DNA from: Streptomyces sp. TRM68416 | GTDB taxonomy: Bacteria > Actinomycetota > Actinomycetes > Streptomycetales > Streptomycetaceae | Assembly (NCBI RefSeq): GCF_014596915.1 | Contig: NZ_JACVWU010000003.1 | Location: 248,001-312,000 of the forward strand | Reading direction: 5' to 3' | DNA: 64,000 nt | Shown: positions 42,067-50,112 of the stretch, piece by piece | How the letters are laid out: every line of letters starts with the position of its first letter | Numbering within the stretch: position 1 is the first letter of the stretch | The notes under the pieces: generated by a model | The model's input: the letters and a program-made list of their open reading frames with translations, nothing else | Told to the model about the DNA's origin: nothing | Databases searched by the model: none | Made by a program: the position numbers and the translations under genes

Positions 42067-42728
42067 TCCGCGGCGCGCCACCCGGCCTGCCGGGCGTGGC
42101 GCAGTAAGGCCGGGGTGCCGAGCCTGGCCCAGGGGAAGGGCATGCCGGCGGCGCCGCGGGCGTCGGCGACGTGCACGAGGACGCGCTCGTCGAGGTCCAG
42201 GTCCGGGACCGTCTCGACGATCAACAGACCGCCGGGGGAGAGGAGTTGGGCCATCCGGTCGAGCAGGGCCCGGGGGTCGCCGCCGATGCCCACGTTGCCG
42301 TCGATGAGCAGGGCGGTGCCCCAACGGCCCTCACCGGGAAGCGGTTCGAAGACGGAACGCCGCAACGCCTGCCCTCCGGCCCGCACCGTGCGGGCCACGG
42401 CCGCCTCGCTCACGTCGATCCCGAGGACCGGGCGGCCCTGCGCGCCGAGCGCCGCGACGAGCCGCCCCGGCCCGCAGCCGACGTCCAGCACGGGCCCCTC
42501 GCAGCGGCGCAGCACCTCCAGGTCGGCGGCGTCGGCCTCCGCGCACCAGCGCTCCACGTCCAGCGGCAGCAGCCAGCCGTCCGACCTGCGGAGGTAGAGG
42601 GGGCCGCGTTCGGCGCGCAGGGCGTCGGAGTAGGGGTCGGCGGACCAGGTGCGGTGCGCGACGTCGGGGTCGGATCCGTGGGGGTGGGCGGCGCGGCCCG
42701 GCACCCGTGCCCTGGGAACGGTGCTCAT
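41910..42728 (-). CDS. Class I SAM-dependent methyltransferase with antisense-overlapping tail
   Basis: This 272-residue protein has the SAM-binding VLDVGCGPGRLVAALG, the acidic GIDVSEAAV and LLSPGGLLIVETVPD. The domain ends near WTVGGRSFAALR. The remaining 40 or so residues, rich in Ser/Arg, are encoded opposite the preceding membrane gene and look like read-through to the first stop. It is last in a three-gene operon with GT2 and DUF2064 proteins; ATG overlaps the DUF2064 stop. A role in making a surface or soluble glycoconjugate is likely, but the substrate is unknown. Confidence 0.82.
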   Translation of the reverse strand: MSTVPRARVPGRAAHPHGSDPDVAHRTWSADPYSDALRAERGPLYLRRSDGWLLPLDVERWCAEADAADLEVLRRCEGPVLDVGCGPGRLVAALGAQGRPVLGIDVSEAAVARTVRAGGQALRRSVFEPLPGEGRWGTALLIDGNVGIGGDPRALLDRMAQLLSPGGLLIVETVPDLDLDERVLVHVADARGAAGMPFPWARLGTPALLRHARQAGWRAADQWTVGGRSFAALRSRGRSRSTNSTAEPPNSRADSSSQRGRKPSADRPVDEA

Positions 42729-43336
42729 GGGCGCCCCACCGCCGTCAGCCGCCCCAGCAGCGCCGCGAAGCGGCCGTGCGGGGCCGCTTCCGCCACCGCC
42801 CTGGCATCGTCCGCCGTGTCCACGTCCCGCAGCACCGGCAGGTCCCGTACCCGCAGATCCGCGAGCCGGGCCCGCTGGTGGGCTCCCGTGTGCGGGGTCG
42901 ACATCGGTACGCCCCGCAGCCGCGACGGGTCCGGCCGGGACAGGCCCAGCGCCCAGAAGCCGCCGTCCGCCGCCGGGCCGAAGTACGCGTCGCAGTCGGT
43001 GAAGTCGACGGAGAGCAGGTCCGGTGTCACCTGCGGGGTGTCCATGCCGATGAGGAGCGTCGGGCCCGCGCACCCCGCGAACGCGGTGGCGAGCCGTTCG
43101 TCGAGGCCGCCCGCGCACTGGGGTACGACCTCGAAGCCGGGCGGCAGCCACGGGCCCGGCGAACCGTCCAGCACGAGCACACGGCGCCGGGCGGGCGTGC
43201 GGGCCACGACGCCCAGCGTGTCCGCGAGCGAGGCCTCGGCCAGCGCGGCGGCCTCCTCGGGGGTGAACGGCGGGGTCAGCCGGGTCTTCACGCGGCCCGG
43301 GCGAGGCTCCTTGGCGATGACGAGGAGAGTCGTCAT
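42725..43336 (-). CDS. DUF2064 / TIGR04282-type glycosyltransferase-like protein
   Basis: This 203-residue protein has a GT-A-like nucleotide-sugar fold: TTLLVIAKEPRPGRVKTRL at the start, then LLIGMDTPQVTPDLL and CDAYFGPAADGGFWALGL. These are hallmarks of the DUF2064 (TIGR04282) family, linked in some bacteria to arsenosugar or other unusual sugar conjugates. No arsenic genes are nearby. Both ends overlap neighbours by 4 bp (ATGA), so the operon GT2, DUF2064, methyltransferase is tightly coupled. Confidence 0.88.
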   Translation of the reverse strand: MTTLLVIAKEPRPGRVKTRLTPPFTPEEAAALAEASLADTLGVVARTPARRRVLVLDGSPGPWLPPGFEVVPQCAGGLDERLATAFAGCAGPTLLIGMDTPQVTPDLLSVDFTDCDAYFGPAADGGFWALGLSRPDPSRLRGVPMSTPHTGAHQRARLADLRVRDLPVLRDVDTADDARAVAEAAPHGRFAALLGRLTAVGRP

Positions 43337-44046
43337 ACGGACGACACCTCCCGCTCGGCCAGCACCCGGCTCATGTCCCGCACCGCCTGCCAGGTGCCGC
43401 GCCAGGTGCCGGTCACCTTGGAGGCCCCGGAGCGGGGGCGGTAGGGGACGTCGTACTCGTCGATCCGCCAGCCCGCGTCGGCGGCCCGGACGACCATCTG
43501 CAGCGGATAGCCGCTGCGCCGGTCGGTGAGGCCGAGGGCGAGCAGCGGCTCGCGGCGGGCGGCGCGCAGGGGGCCGAGGTCGTGCAGGCGCAGACCGGTG
43601 CGGCGGCGCAGCAGACGGGCGAGCGCGAGGTTGCCGGCGCGGGCGTGCGCGGGCCAGGCGCCCCGGCCCTGCGGGCGGCGCCGGCCGAGCACCAGGTCCG
43701 CCTGCCCGGCCCGTACCCGGTCCACGAACGGGATCAGGTCGCGCGGGTCGAGGGAGGCGTCGCAGTCGCAGAAGCAGACCACGTCGGCCGTGGCCGCGGT
43801 CAGCCCCGCGGCGCAGGCGGCGCCGAAACCGCGCCGCTCCTCGCGCACGACGGTCGCGCCGAGCCGGCGGGCGAGGTCGGCGGAGCCGTCGGTCGAGCCG
43901 TTGTCGACGACGAGGGCGCGCCAGCCCGGCGGAACGCGTTCCAGCACCCACGGCAGCGCCTCGACCTCGTCGAGACAGGGGAGTACGACGTCGACCGGAG
44001 CCGGGCCCGGTTCTCCTGCGGCAGAGCTTGGGGATGAGGTCGTCAC
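43333..44046 (-). CDS. Family 2 glycosyltransferase
   Basis: This 237-residue soluble GT2 enzyme has VVLPCLDEVEALPWVLE, the nucleotide segment ALVVDNGSTDGSADLA, and the metal-binding CFCDCDASLDP. It resembles dolichyl-phosphate-mannose synthase-like enzymes (DPRDLIPFVDRV, DLVLGRRRP, PLQMVVRAADAGWRIDEYDV). The GTG at 44046 follows gaaggt. It starts the operon with the DUF2064 and methyltransferase genes and is divergent from the response regulator. Confidence 0.9.
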   Translation of the reverse strand: MTTSSPSSAAGEPGPAPVDVVLPCLDEVEALPWVLERVPPGWRALVVDNGSTDGSADLARRLGATVVREERRGFGAACAAGLTAATADVVCFCDCDASLDPRDLIPFVDRVRAGQADLVLGRRRPQGRGAWPAHARAGNLALARLLRRRTGLRLHDLGPLRAARREPLLALGLTDRRSGYPLQMVVRAADAGWRIDEYDVPYRPRSGASKVTGTWRGTWQAVRDMSRVLAEREVSSV

Positions 44047-44157
44047 ACCTTCACCCTACGAGCGCAAAGCGGACATATCAGAAGTTGGCTCCTTACGAAA
44101 CACGGACGTCGGGAGGGGGCGGGCGCACATCCGCGCACGCGGTGGGAGGCTTGCGGC

Positions 44158-44877
44158 ATGGAACAGCAGCCGCACCCGCGGACCGGGGCCCGGGTCCTCG
44201 TCGTCGACGACGATCCCACCGTCGCCGAAGTGGTCTCCGGGTACCTCGACCGGGCCGGATACGTGGTGGACCGCGCCGGCGACGGACCCGACGCCCTCGC
44301 CCGGGCGGCCGCGCACTGGCCGGACCTCGTCGTCCTGGACCTGATGCTGCCCGGCATGGACGGCCTGGAGGTGTGCCGCCGGATGCGCGGGCGCGGGCCC
44401 GTGCCGGTCATCATGCTCACCGCGCGCGGCGACGAGGACGACCGGATCCTCGGCCTGGAGGTGGGCGCCGACGACTACGTCACCAAACCCTTCAGCCCGC
44501 GCGAGCTCGTCCTGCGCGTGGAGTCCGTGCTGCGCCGCGCCCGCCCGGCGCAGCAGCCGCCCTCGCCGGTCCTGCACGCCGCCGGCCTCTCGGTCGACCC
44601 GGCGGCCCGCCGCGCGGTCAAGCAGGGCACCGAACTCGCCCTCACCATCCGTGAGTTCGACCTGCTCACCTTCCTCGTGCGACACCCCGGCCGGGTGTTC
44701 AGCCGGGAGGACCTGATGCGCGAGGTGTGGGGCTGGGACTTCGGTGACCTGTCCACGGTCACCGTCCATGTGCGCCGGCTGCGCGGCAAGGTCGAGGACG
44801 ACCCGGCCCGCCCCAGGCTGATCCAGACCGTGTGGGGCGTCGGCTACCGCTTCGACGCCTCGGCCGAAGGGGCCTGA
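44158..44877 (+). CDS. OmpR-family response regulator
   Basis: This 239-residue DNA-binding regulator has a receiver domain with phospho-acceptor Asp61 (VVLDLMLPGMDG), DDD at 17-19 and the lysine in DDYVTKPF. The winged-helix output domain covers about 140-235 (IREFDLLTFLVRHPGRVFSREDLMREVW, TVHVRRLRGKVEDDP). It pairs with the kinase gene starting 3 bp after its stop codon. Target genes are unknown; the neighbouring glycosyltransferase operon is a candidate. Confidence 0.94.
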   Translation: MEQQPHPRTGARVLVVDDDPTVAEVVSGYLDRAGYVVDRAGDGPDALARAAAHWPDLVVLDLMLPGMDGLEVCRRMRGRGPVPVIMLTARGDEDDRILGLEVGADDYVTKPFSPRELVLRVESVLRRARPAQQPPSPVLHAAGLSVDPAARRAVKQGTELALTIREFDLLTFLVRHPGRVFSREDLMREVWGWDFGDLSTVTVHVRRLRGKVEDDPARPRLIQTVWGVGYRFDASAEGA

Positions 44878-44879
44878 CC

Positions 44880-45992
44880 GTGCGCGACACCCTCCTCATC
44901 GCCCTGTTCGCCTTCGTCGGCGCCGCCGCGGCGGGACTGCTCGGCGCGTTCGTGCTGCGGCTGATCCGGCGGCGGTCGCTCATCGCGCACCTCGCCGTGG
45001 TCGTCGGCGTCGCCGTCACCGCGATGCTCGCCGGCACCCTCGCGGTCGCGCAGGCGATGTTCCTGTCCGGGCACGACCTGACCGTCGTCACGACCGTCGT
45101 GGCGATGGCGGCCGTCGTCTCCCTGGCCACCGCACTGCTGCTGGGCCGCTGGGTCGCGGCCCGCAGCCGGGCGCTCGCGCTCGCCGCGCGCTCCTTCGGC
45201 GACGGCGGCGACTTCACCTCGCCGGACGGCCCCGCCACCGCCGAACTCTCCGCCCTGAGCCGTGAGCTGGAGGCCACCAGCGCCAAGCTCGCCGAGTCCC
45301 GGGAACGCGAGCGGGCCCTTGAGTCCTCGCGCCGCGAACTGGTCGCCTGGATCTCCCACGACCTGCGCACCCCGCTGGCCGGACTGCGGGCGATGGCGGA
45401 GGCGCTGGAGGACGGGGTGGCGGCCGACCCCGAGCGCTATCTGAAGCAGATCCGCATGGAGGTCGAGCGCCTCAACGGCATGGTCGGCGACCTCTTCGAA
45501 CTCTCCCGCATCCACGCGGGCGCGCTGGCGCTGAGCCCGAGCCGGGTCTCGCTGTACGACCTCGTCGGCGACGCCCTCGCGGGGGCGGACCCGCTGGCCC
45601 GCGAGCACGGGGTGCGGCTCGTCGGGAACGGCGTGGAGCCGGTGCCGGTCGAGGTGGACAGCCGGGAGATGAGCCGGGTCCTCGGCAACCTGCTGGTCAA
45701 CGCCATCCGCCGGACCCCGGCCGACGGCACGGTCGCGGTGGCCGCCGAACGCTCCGCCGACGGTGTCGTGGTGTCGGTGACCGACGGCTGCGGCGGCATC
45801 CCCGAGGACGACCTGCCGCGCGTCTTCGACACCGGCTGGCGGGGCAGCCACGCCCGTACCCCGCCGGCGGGCGCGGGCCTCGGCCTCGCGATCGTCCGCG
45901 GCATCGTCGAGGCCCACCACGGCAGCGCCACCGTCCGCAACATCCCCGGCGGCTGCCGCTTCGAGGTGACCCTGCCGACGGCCGACGCCTGA
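44880..45992 (+). CDS. Sensor histidine kinase
   Basis: This 370-residue kinase is the partner of the preceding regulator. It has two N-terminal helices (LLIALFAFVGAAAAGLLGA and HLAVVVGVAVTAMLAGTLAV) plus a third near residue 75, with almost no extracytoplasmic domain. A HAMP-like stretch is followed by the phospho-accepting His160 in WISHDLRTPLAGLR, then N box NLLVNAIRRTP and G boxes DGCGGIPEDD and GAGLGLAI. It probably senses the membrane itself. The GTG start follows the regulator stop by 2 bp. Confidence 0.93.
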   Translation: MRDTLLIALFAFVGAAAAGLLGAFVLRLIRRRSLIAHLAVVVGVAVTAMLAGTLAVAQAMFLSGHDLTVVTTVVAMAAVVSLATALLLGRWVAARSRALALAARSFGDGGDFTSPDGPATAELSALSRELEATSAKLAESRERERALESSRRELVAWISHDLRTPLAGLRAMAEALEDGVAADPERYLKQIRMEVERLNGMVGDLFELSRIHAGALALSPSRVSLYDLVGDALAGADPLAREHGVRLVGNGVEPVPVEVDSREMSRVLGNLLVNAIRRTPADGTVAVAAERSADGVVVSVTDGCGGIPEDDLPRVFDTGWRGSHARTPPAGAGLGLAIVRGIVEAHHGSATVRNIPGGCRFEVTLPTADA

Positions 45993-46047
45993 TCCCACAG
46001 CCCCCGACGCCCGCCCCCAGCACCGGTGCCGTCTCCCCGGCCTGGCT

Positions 46048-46079
46048 CCCTCCCGCGCTCGGCTTCGCTCGCGGGAGGG
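46048..46079 (+). terminator. Terminator after histidine kinase
   Basis: A 10-bp stem (ccctcccgcg with its complement) around a 12-nt loop that can itself pair, 56 bp after the kinase stop. Confidence 0.75.
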
Positions 46080-46227
46080 CCCGGCCCGGGTTGCCGGTCC
46101 CGTCCGTGGGGCGGTCCTGCCGGGCGTGCGGGGGCCTTGTCCGTGACCGTGCGGCGGGATTCGTCAGGCTCGCGCGTGGGATCCCGTGGCCGCGCGTCGT
46201 CCGGCCGGGGAGTGGGCACAGGCCCCC

Positions 46228-47217
46228 TCACTCGGACCGGGCGAACTCGCGCATCCCCTCCTCGAAGTCCACCTCGGGCTTCCAGCCCAACTCGGCGCGC
46301 AGGCGGGCGGAGTCGGCGGTGATGTGGCGTACGTCGCCGAGGCGGTACTCGCCGGTCACCACCGGCTCCGGGCCGCCGTGCGCCGCCGCGAGGGCGTGGG
46401 CCATCTCGCCGACCGTGTGCGGGGTGCCGCTGCCGGTGTTGTAGGCGACGAGCGTCCCCGAGGGCGAACTCGCCTCCAGCGCGGCCACGTTGGCGGAGGC
46501 GACGTCCCGCACGTGCACGAAGTCCCGCCGCTGGCCGCCGTCCTCGAACACGCGCGGGGCCTCGCCACGGGCGAGCGCCGAGCGGAAGAAGGAGGCGACA
46601 CCGGCGTACGGGGTGTCGCGGGGCATGCCCGGCCCGTACACGTTGTGGTAGCGCAGCGACACCGCCGCCGCGCCCGTCACCCGTGCCCACGCCGCCGCCA
46701 GGTGCTCCTGGGCGAGCTTCGTCGTCGCGTACACGTTCCGGGGATCGGCCGGCGCGTCCTCGCCGACCAGCCCCGGCGACAGCTCCGCGCCGCACTCCGG
46801 GCAGCGCGGCTCGAACCGGCCGGCGTCCAGATCGGCCACGGCCCGCGGACCGGGACGTACGACGCCGTGCCGCCCGCACGTGTACCGGCCCTCCCCGTAC
46901 ACCACCATCGAACCCGCCAGCACGAGCCGCCCCACCCCCGCCTCGGCCATCGCGGTGAGCAGCACGGCGGTTCCCAGGTCGTTGCGCGACACGTACTCCG
47001 CCGCGTCGGCGAAGCCGGTCCCCAGACCCACCATCGCCGCCTGATGACACACCGCGTCCACGCCGACGAGAGCACGGCGTACGGCGTCCGGGTCCCGCAC
47101 GTCGGACGCCGGGTCGGCGCGCACGTCGTAGACCACGGCCTCGTGCCCGCGCTTCCCGAGCGCCTCGACGACATGGGACCCGATGAACCCGGCACCGCCG
47201 GTGACCAGTACACGCAT
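46228..47217 (-). CDS. NAD-dependent nucleotide-sugar epimerase/dehydratase with CxxC insertion
   Basis: This 329-residue extended SDR has TGGAGFIG at 6-13, the YxxxK active site in NVYATTK and the RYHNVYGPGMP segment of UDP-glucose 4-epimerase-like enzymes. Between SMVVYGEG and the active site it carries a short insertion with four cysteines or close pairs (YTCGRHG and RCPECG) that looks like a zinc knuckle. The substrate is unknown. Its location near the GT2 and DUF2064 operon suggests supply of a sugar for the same glycoconjugate. Confidence 0.88.
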   Translation of the reverse strand: MRVLVTGGAGFIGSHVVEALGKRGHEAVVYDVRADPASDVRDPDAVRRALVGVDAVCHQAAMVGLGTGFADAAEYVSRNDLGTAVLLTAMAEAGVGRLVLAGSMVVYGEGRYTCGRHGVVRPGPRAVADLDAGRFEPRCPECGAELSPGLVGEDAPADPRNVYATTKLAQEHLAAAWARVTGAAAVSLRYHNVYGPGMPRDTPYAGVASFFRSALARGEAPRVFEDGGQRRDFVHVRDVASANVAALEASSPSGTLVAYNTGSGTPHTVGEMAHALAAAHGGPEPVVTGEYRLGDVRHITADSARLRAELGWKPEVDFEEGMREFARSE

Positions 47218-47827
47218 ACGCCCACGCTAGGCACGGGCGCCGCCCCCGGGACCGGACCACGCCCGGCACGTCACGGCTCCGTAAGACTCAGCGCCACCTG
47301 CACACCCGACCCGCGCCACACCCGCACCCGCGCTGCCCGCACCGCGTCGGTGCCTCGCCTGGGCCGTGCCTGCACCCCGTCCGCGCCCGGTCGCCCGGCA
47401 CGTGCCGTGTCCGCGCCGCACCCGTGCCTTGCCCGCACCTGTGCCCTTGCCCGCGCCCGCGCTGCCCGCACCGCGTCGGTGCCTCGCCTGGGCCGTGCCT
47501 GCACCCCGTCCGCGCCCGGTCGCCCGGCACGTGCCGTGCCCGCACCCCGTCCGCGCCCGGTCGCCCGGCACGCGCCGTGTCCGCGCCGCACCGTGCCTTG
47601 CCCGCGCACCTGTGTCTTTGCCCGCGTCCGCCCTGCCCGCACCCCGCCCGCGCCGTGCCTGGGCCGCGCCCGCACCCCACCCGCGCCCTGCCGCGTCCAC
47701 GCCCCGTCGCCCGGCACGCACCCCGCCCGCGCCCCGTCGCCCGGCGCACGCCGGATCGTTGACGTCCCCGTCCCCGTCCCCGTCCCCGTGCCCGTGCCCG
47801 TGCTTCGTGGGGGCGGCGGTCGGGGTC
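47218..47827. repeat. 610-bp non-coding region of degenerate GC-rich repeats
   Basis: An 82-bp block beginning near 47328 (contains ctgcccgcaccgcgtcggtg) recurs at 47457, 129 bp on, and shorter pieces such as gcgcccggtcgcccggcac occur several more times to about 47720. The end (47759-47806) is a run of cgtccc and cgtgcc hexamers. Open frames exist on both strands but their translations are themselves repeats of Arg, Ala, Gly and Pro. I see no gene, and no CRISPR-like spacing. Confidence 0.75.
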
Positions 47828-49270
47828 TCAGAGTGCGGTGTCCAGTGGCAGCGACACCGTGAACACCGTTTTGCCCGGCTCACTGCGCAGCTCGATCGTG
47901 CCGCCGTGGGCGCGGATGAGGGAGTTCGCGACGGCCAGGCCGAGGCCGCTGCCGCCGCGGTCGCGGCTGCGGGCTTTGTCGACGCGGTAGAAGCGGTCGA
48001 AGACGCGTTCGCGGTCGCCGGGCGGGATGCCGGGCCCGGCGTCGCGGACGCGGACGCGCGCCACGCCGTGCGCGGCCGACACCGCGACGGAGACCGCCGT
48101 ACCGGCCGGGGTGTGCACGGCCGCGTTGGTGAGGAGGTTGTCCAGGACCTGACGGACGCGCTGCGGGTCCAGGCGCATGCGCAGGGCCGCCGGGCCCGGC
48201 TCCACCGTCAGCGGATGGTCCGCGTGACTGGCGCGGAAGGCGTCGGCGGCCTCCTGGACCAGCTCCACCAGGTCGGCCTCGCGCGGCCGCAGCGGCGTCT
48301 CCACCTCCGCCGCGTCCAGCCGGGCGAGCAGCAGCAGGTCGTCCAGCAGGAACCCCATCCGCGCCGCCTCCGCGCGCAGCCGCGTCAGATGCTTGTCCCG
48401 CTCCTCGGGGGCGTTGGCGGCCGCGTACTGGAAGAGGTCCGCATAGCCCCGTACCGACATCAGCGGTGTGCGCAGCTCGTGCGAGGCGTCCGCGACGAAG
48501 CGCCGCAGCCGCTGCTCGGCCTCCGCGCGCACGGCGAGGGACTCGTCGATGTGCTCCAGCATCGTGTTGAACGCCGTCCGCAACTCCTCGACCTCGGGCC
48601 CGCCGCCCCGCCCGTCGTGCCGCACCGGCAGCCGCGCCGAGTCCGTCAGGTCGTGCGAGGTGATCCCGCGGGCCGTGTGCGCCATGTCGCTCAGCGGCTT
48701 CAGACCGCGCCGCAGCAGCGACCGCCCGCTCACCACCAGGGCCAGCAGCGCCAGACCGAAGGTGACCGCCTGGACCGTGACCAGCTGCCCCACGGTGTCG
48801 TCGATCTCGTCCATCGGCGCGGCGCTGACCAGGATCAGCCCCGGCTCCACCTCGCAGGCGCGCAGCCGGTAGTCGCCCTCGCCCCGCAGATGCCCGGTGC
48901 GCAGCACTTCCTTGCTGGACGAGGTCTGCGCCCGCGCCACGGCCGTGAACTCGTCGACGTCCTTCGGCAGGTCGGTCGCCACCTCCGGCTTGCGCAGCTG
49001 GGGGGTGCCGTCCTCGACGTCGTACACGGCGTAGTACCAGCGCCAGTACTTCTTGCCCGACAGCGTGCCGTAGTCCGCGATGCTCTTCGCCTGGGCGACC
49101 TGGGCCTGCGCCAACTGGGTGTCGAGCTGCGCCGACAGATAGTCCCGCATGAACGTCGTCAGCGCCGTGCCGACGACCGCGAACACCACCAGGGACAGCG
49201 CGCCAAGACCCAGCGCGAGCCGGGTGCCCAGACGCAGCCTGCCGTACGCCCGCCGCAGCCGCCGGATCAC
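47828..49270 (-). CDS. Sensor histidine kinase, HAMP type
   Basis: This 480-residue kinase has two transmembrane helices (ALGLGALSLVVFAVVGTAL near residue 20 and LVTVQAVTFGLALLALVV near 180), enclosing an extracytoplasmic sensor of about 130 residues. A HAMP domain (LKPLSDMAHTARGITSHDL) precedes the His264 box SHELRTPLMSVRGYADLF, then N and G boxes (NLLTNAAVHTP, DAGPGIPPGD, GSGLGLAVANSL). It is of the TrcS/MprB-like class common in actinobacteria. The GTG at 49270 overlaps the regulator stop (GTGA). Confidence 0.93.
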   Translation of the reverse strand: MIRRLRRAYGRLRLGTRLALGLGALSLVVFAVVGTALTTFMRDYLSAQLDTQLAQAQVAQAKSIADYGTLSGKKYWRWYYAVYDVEDGTPQLRKPEVATDLPKDVDEFTAVARAQTSSSKEVLRTGHLRGEGDYRLRACEVEPGLILVSAAPMDEIDDTVGQLVTVQAVTFGLALLALVVSGRSLLRRGLKPLSDMAHTARGITSHDLTDSARLPVRHDGRGGGPEVEELRTAFNTMLEHIDESLAVRAEAEQRLRRFVADASHELRTPLMSVRGYADLFQYAAANAPEERDKHLTRLRAEAARMGFLLDDLLLLARLDAAEVETPLRPREADLVELVQEAADAFRASHADHPLTVEPGPAALRMRLDPQRVRQVLDNLLTNAAVHTPAGTAVSVAVSAAHGVARVRVRDAGPGIPPGDRERVFDRFYRVDKARSRDRGGSGLGLAVANSLIRAHGGTIELRSEPGKTVFTVSLPLDTAL

Positions 49271-49974
49271 TCCGCGGCCTGCCGGATGACGTACCCGAAG
49301 CCCCGCACGGTGTGGATCATCGGCGCACCGGTGTCGTCCAGCTTGCGGCGCAGCCGGCTGACGACCAGCTCGACGACGTTGGAGCGGCCGCCGAAGCCGT
49401 ACTCCCACACGTGGTCCAGGATCTGCGCCTTGGTCTGCACGGTCGGCGACTTGCGCATCAGGTAGCGCAGCACCTCGTACTCGGTGGGCGTCAGCGTGAG
49501 CAGCTTCTCGCCGCGCCGCACCTCGCGGGTGTCCTCGTCCATCGTCAGGTCGCCCACGCGCAGCACCGAGCGCTGGAAGCCCGGCCCGGCGCTGCGCCGC
49601 AGCACGGTCCGCAGCCGGGCCATCAGCTCCTCCACCGCGAACGGCTTGACCAGGTAGTCGTCACCGCCCCGGGTCAGCCCCGCCACGCGGTCGGCCACGC
49701 CGTCGCGCGCGGTCAGGAACACCACCGGCACCATCGTCCCGGAGCGGCGCAGCCGGTCGAGCACGCCGAAGCCGTCCACGTCCGGCAGCATCAGGTCGAG
49801 CACGACGATGTCCGGGTGGAACTCGGCGGCCAGCCGCAGCGCCTCCTCGCCGGAGTTCGCGGTCACCGCCTCCCAGCCCTCGTACCGGGCGACCGTCGCC
49901 ACGAGGTCGGCGATCGGCGGGTCGTCGTCCACGACCAGAAGTCGTACTTTCTCCACCCGCACATAGTGCGTCAC
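49267..49974 (-). CDS. OmpR-family response regulator
   Basis: This 235-residue regulator (from the GTG at 49974) has a receiver domain with VVDDDPP and phospho-acceptor Asp60 (VVLDLMLPDVDG), the lysine in DDYLVKPF, and a winged-helix output domain (LTPTEYEVLRYLMRKSPTV, NVVELVVSRLRRKLDD). A second GTG at 49962 is an equally good start; neither has a strong ribosome site. It is coupled to the kinase and divergent from the ferric-reductase-like operon, which it may regulate. Confidence 0.93.
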   Translation of the reverse strand: MTHYVRVEKVRLLVVDDDPPIADLVATVARYEGWEAVTANSGEEALRLAAEFHPDIVVLDLMLPDVDGFGVLDRLRRSGTMVPVVFLTARDGVADRVAGLTRGGDDYLVKPFAVEELMARLRTVLRRSAGPGFQRSVLRVGDLTMDEDTREVRRGEKLLTLTPTEYEVLRYLMRKSPTVQTKAQILDHVWEYGFGGRSNVVELVVSRLRRKLDDTGAPMIHTVRGFGYVIRQAAE

Positions 49975-50112
49975 CGGGCACCCCGCGCCCCAGTCCGGCC
50001 GTCCCTCCCGGTCACATCGATAACCACTTGAAAGACGTACGACAGGTGATCGACAGGATTCTGCGGACAAGCTCGGTACCCCGGCCCCGACCCCCATGAG
50101 GAGCTGCCGCCC

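Noticed and set aside
42725..43336. Arsenosugar biosynthesis gene
   Set aside because: The family name suggests it, but no ArsM or ArsS gene is present; the GT2 and methyltransferase partners point to another glycoconjugate.
47271..47717. Overlapping open frames in the repeat island
   Set aside because: All translations are repeats of the underlying DNA on both strands, with no ribosome site or conserved motif.
47328..47720. Possible CRISPR array
   Set aside because: Repeat units vary in length, are not separated by unique equal-sized spacers, and no cas genes are near.
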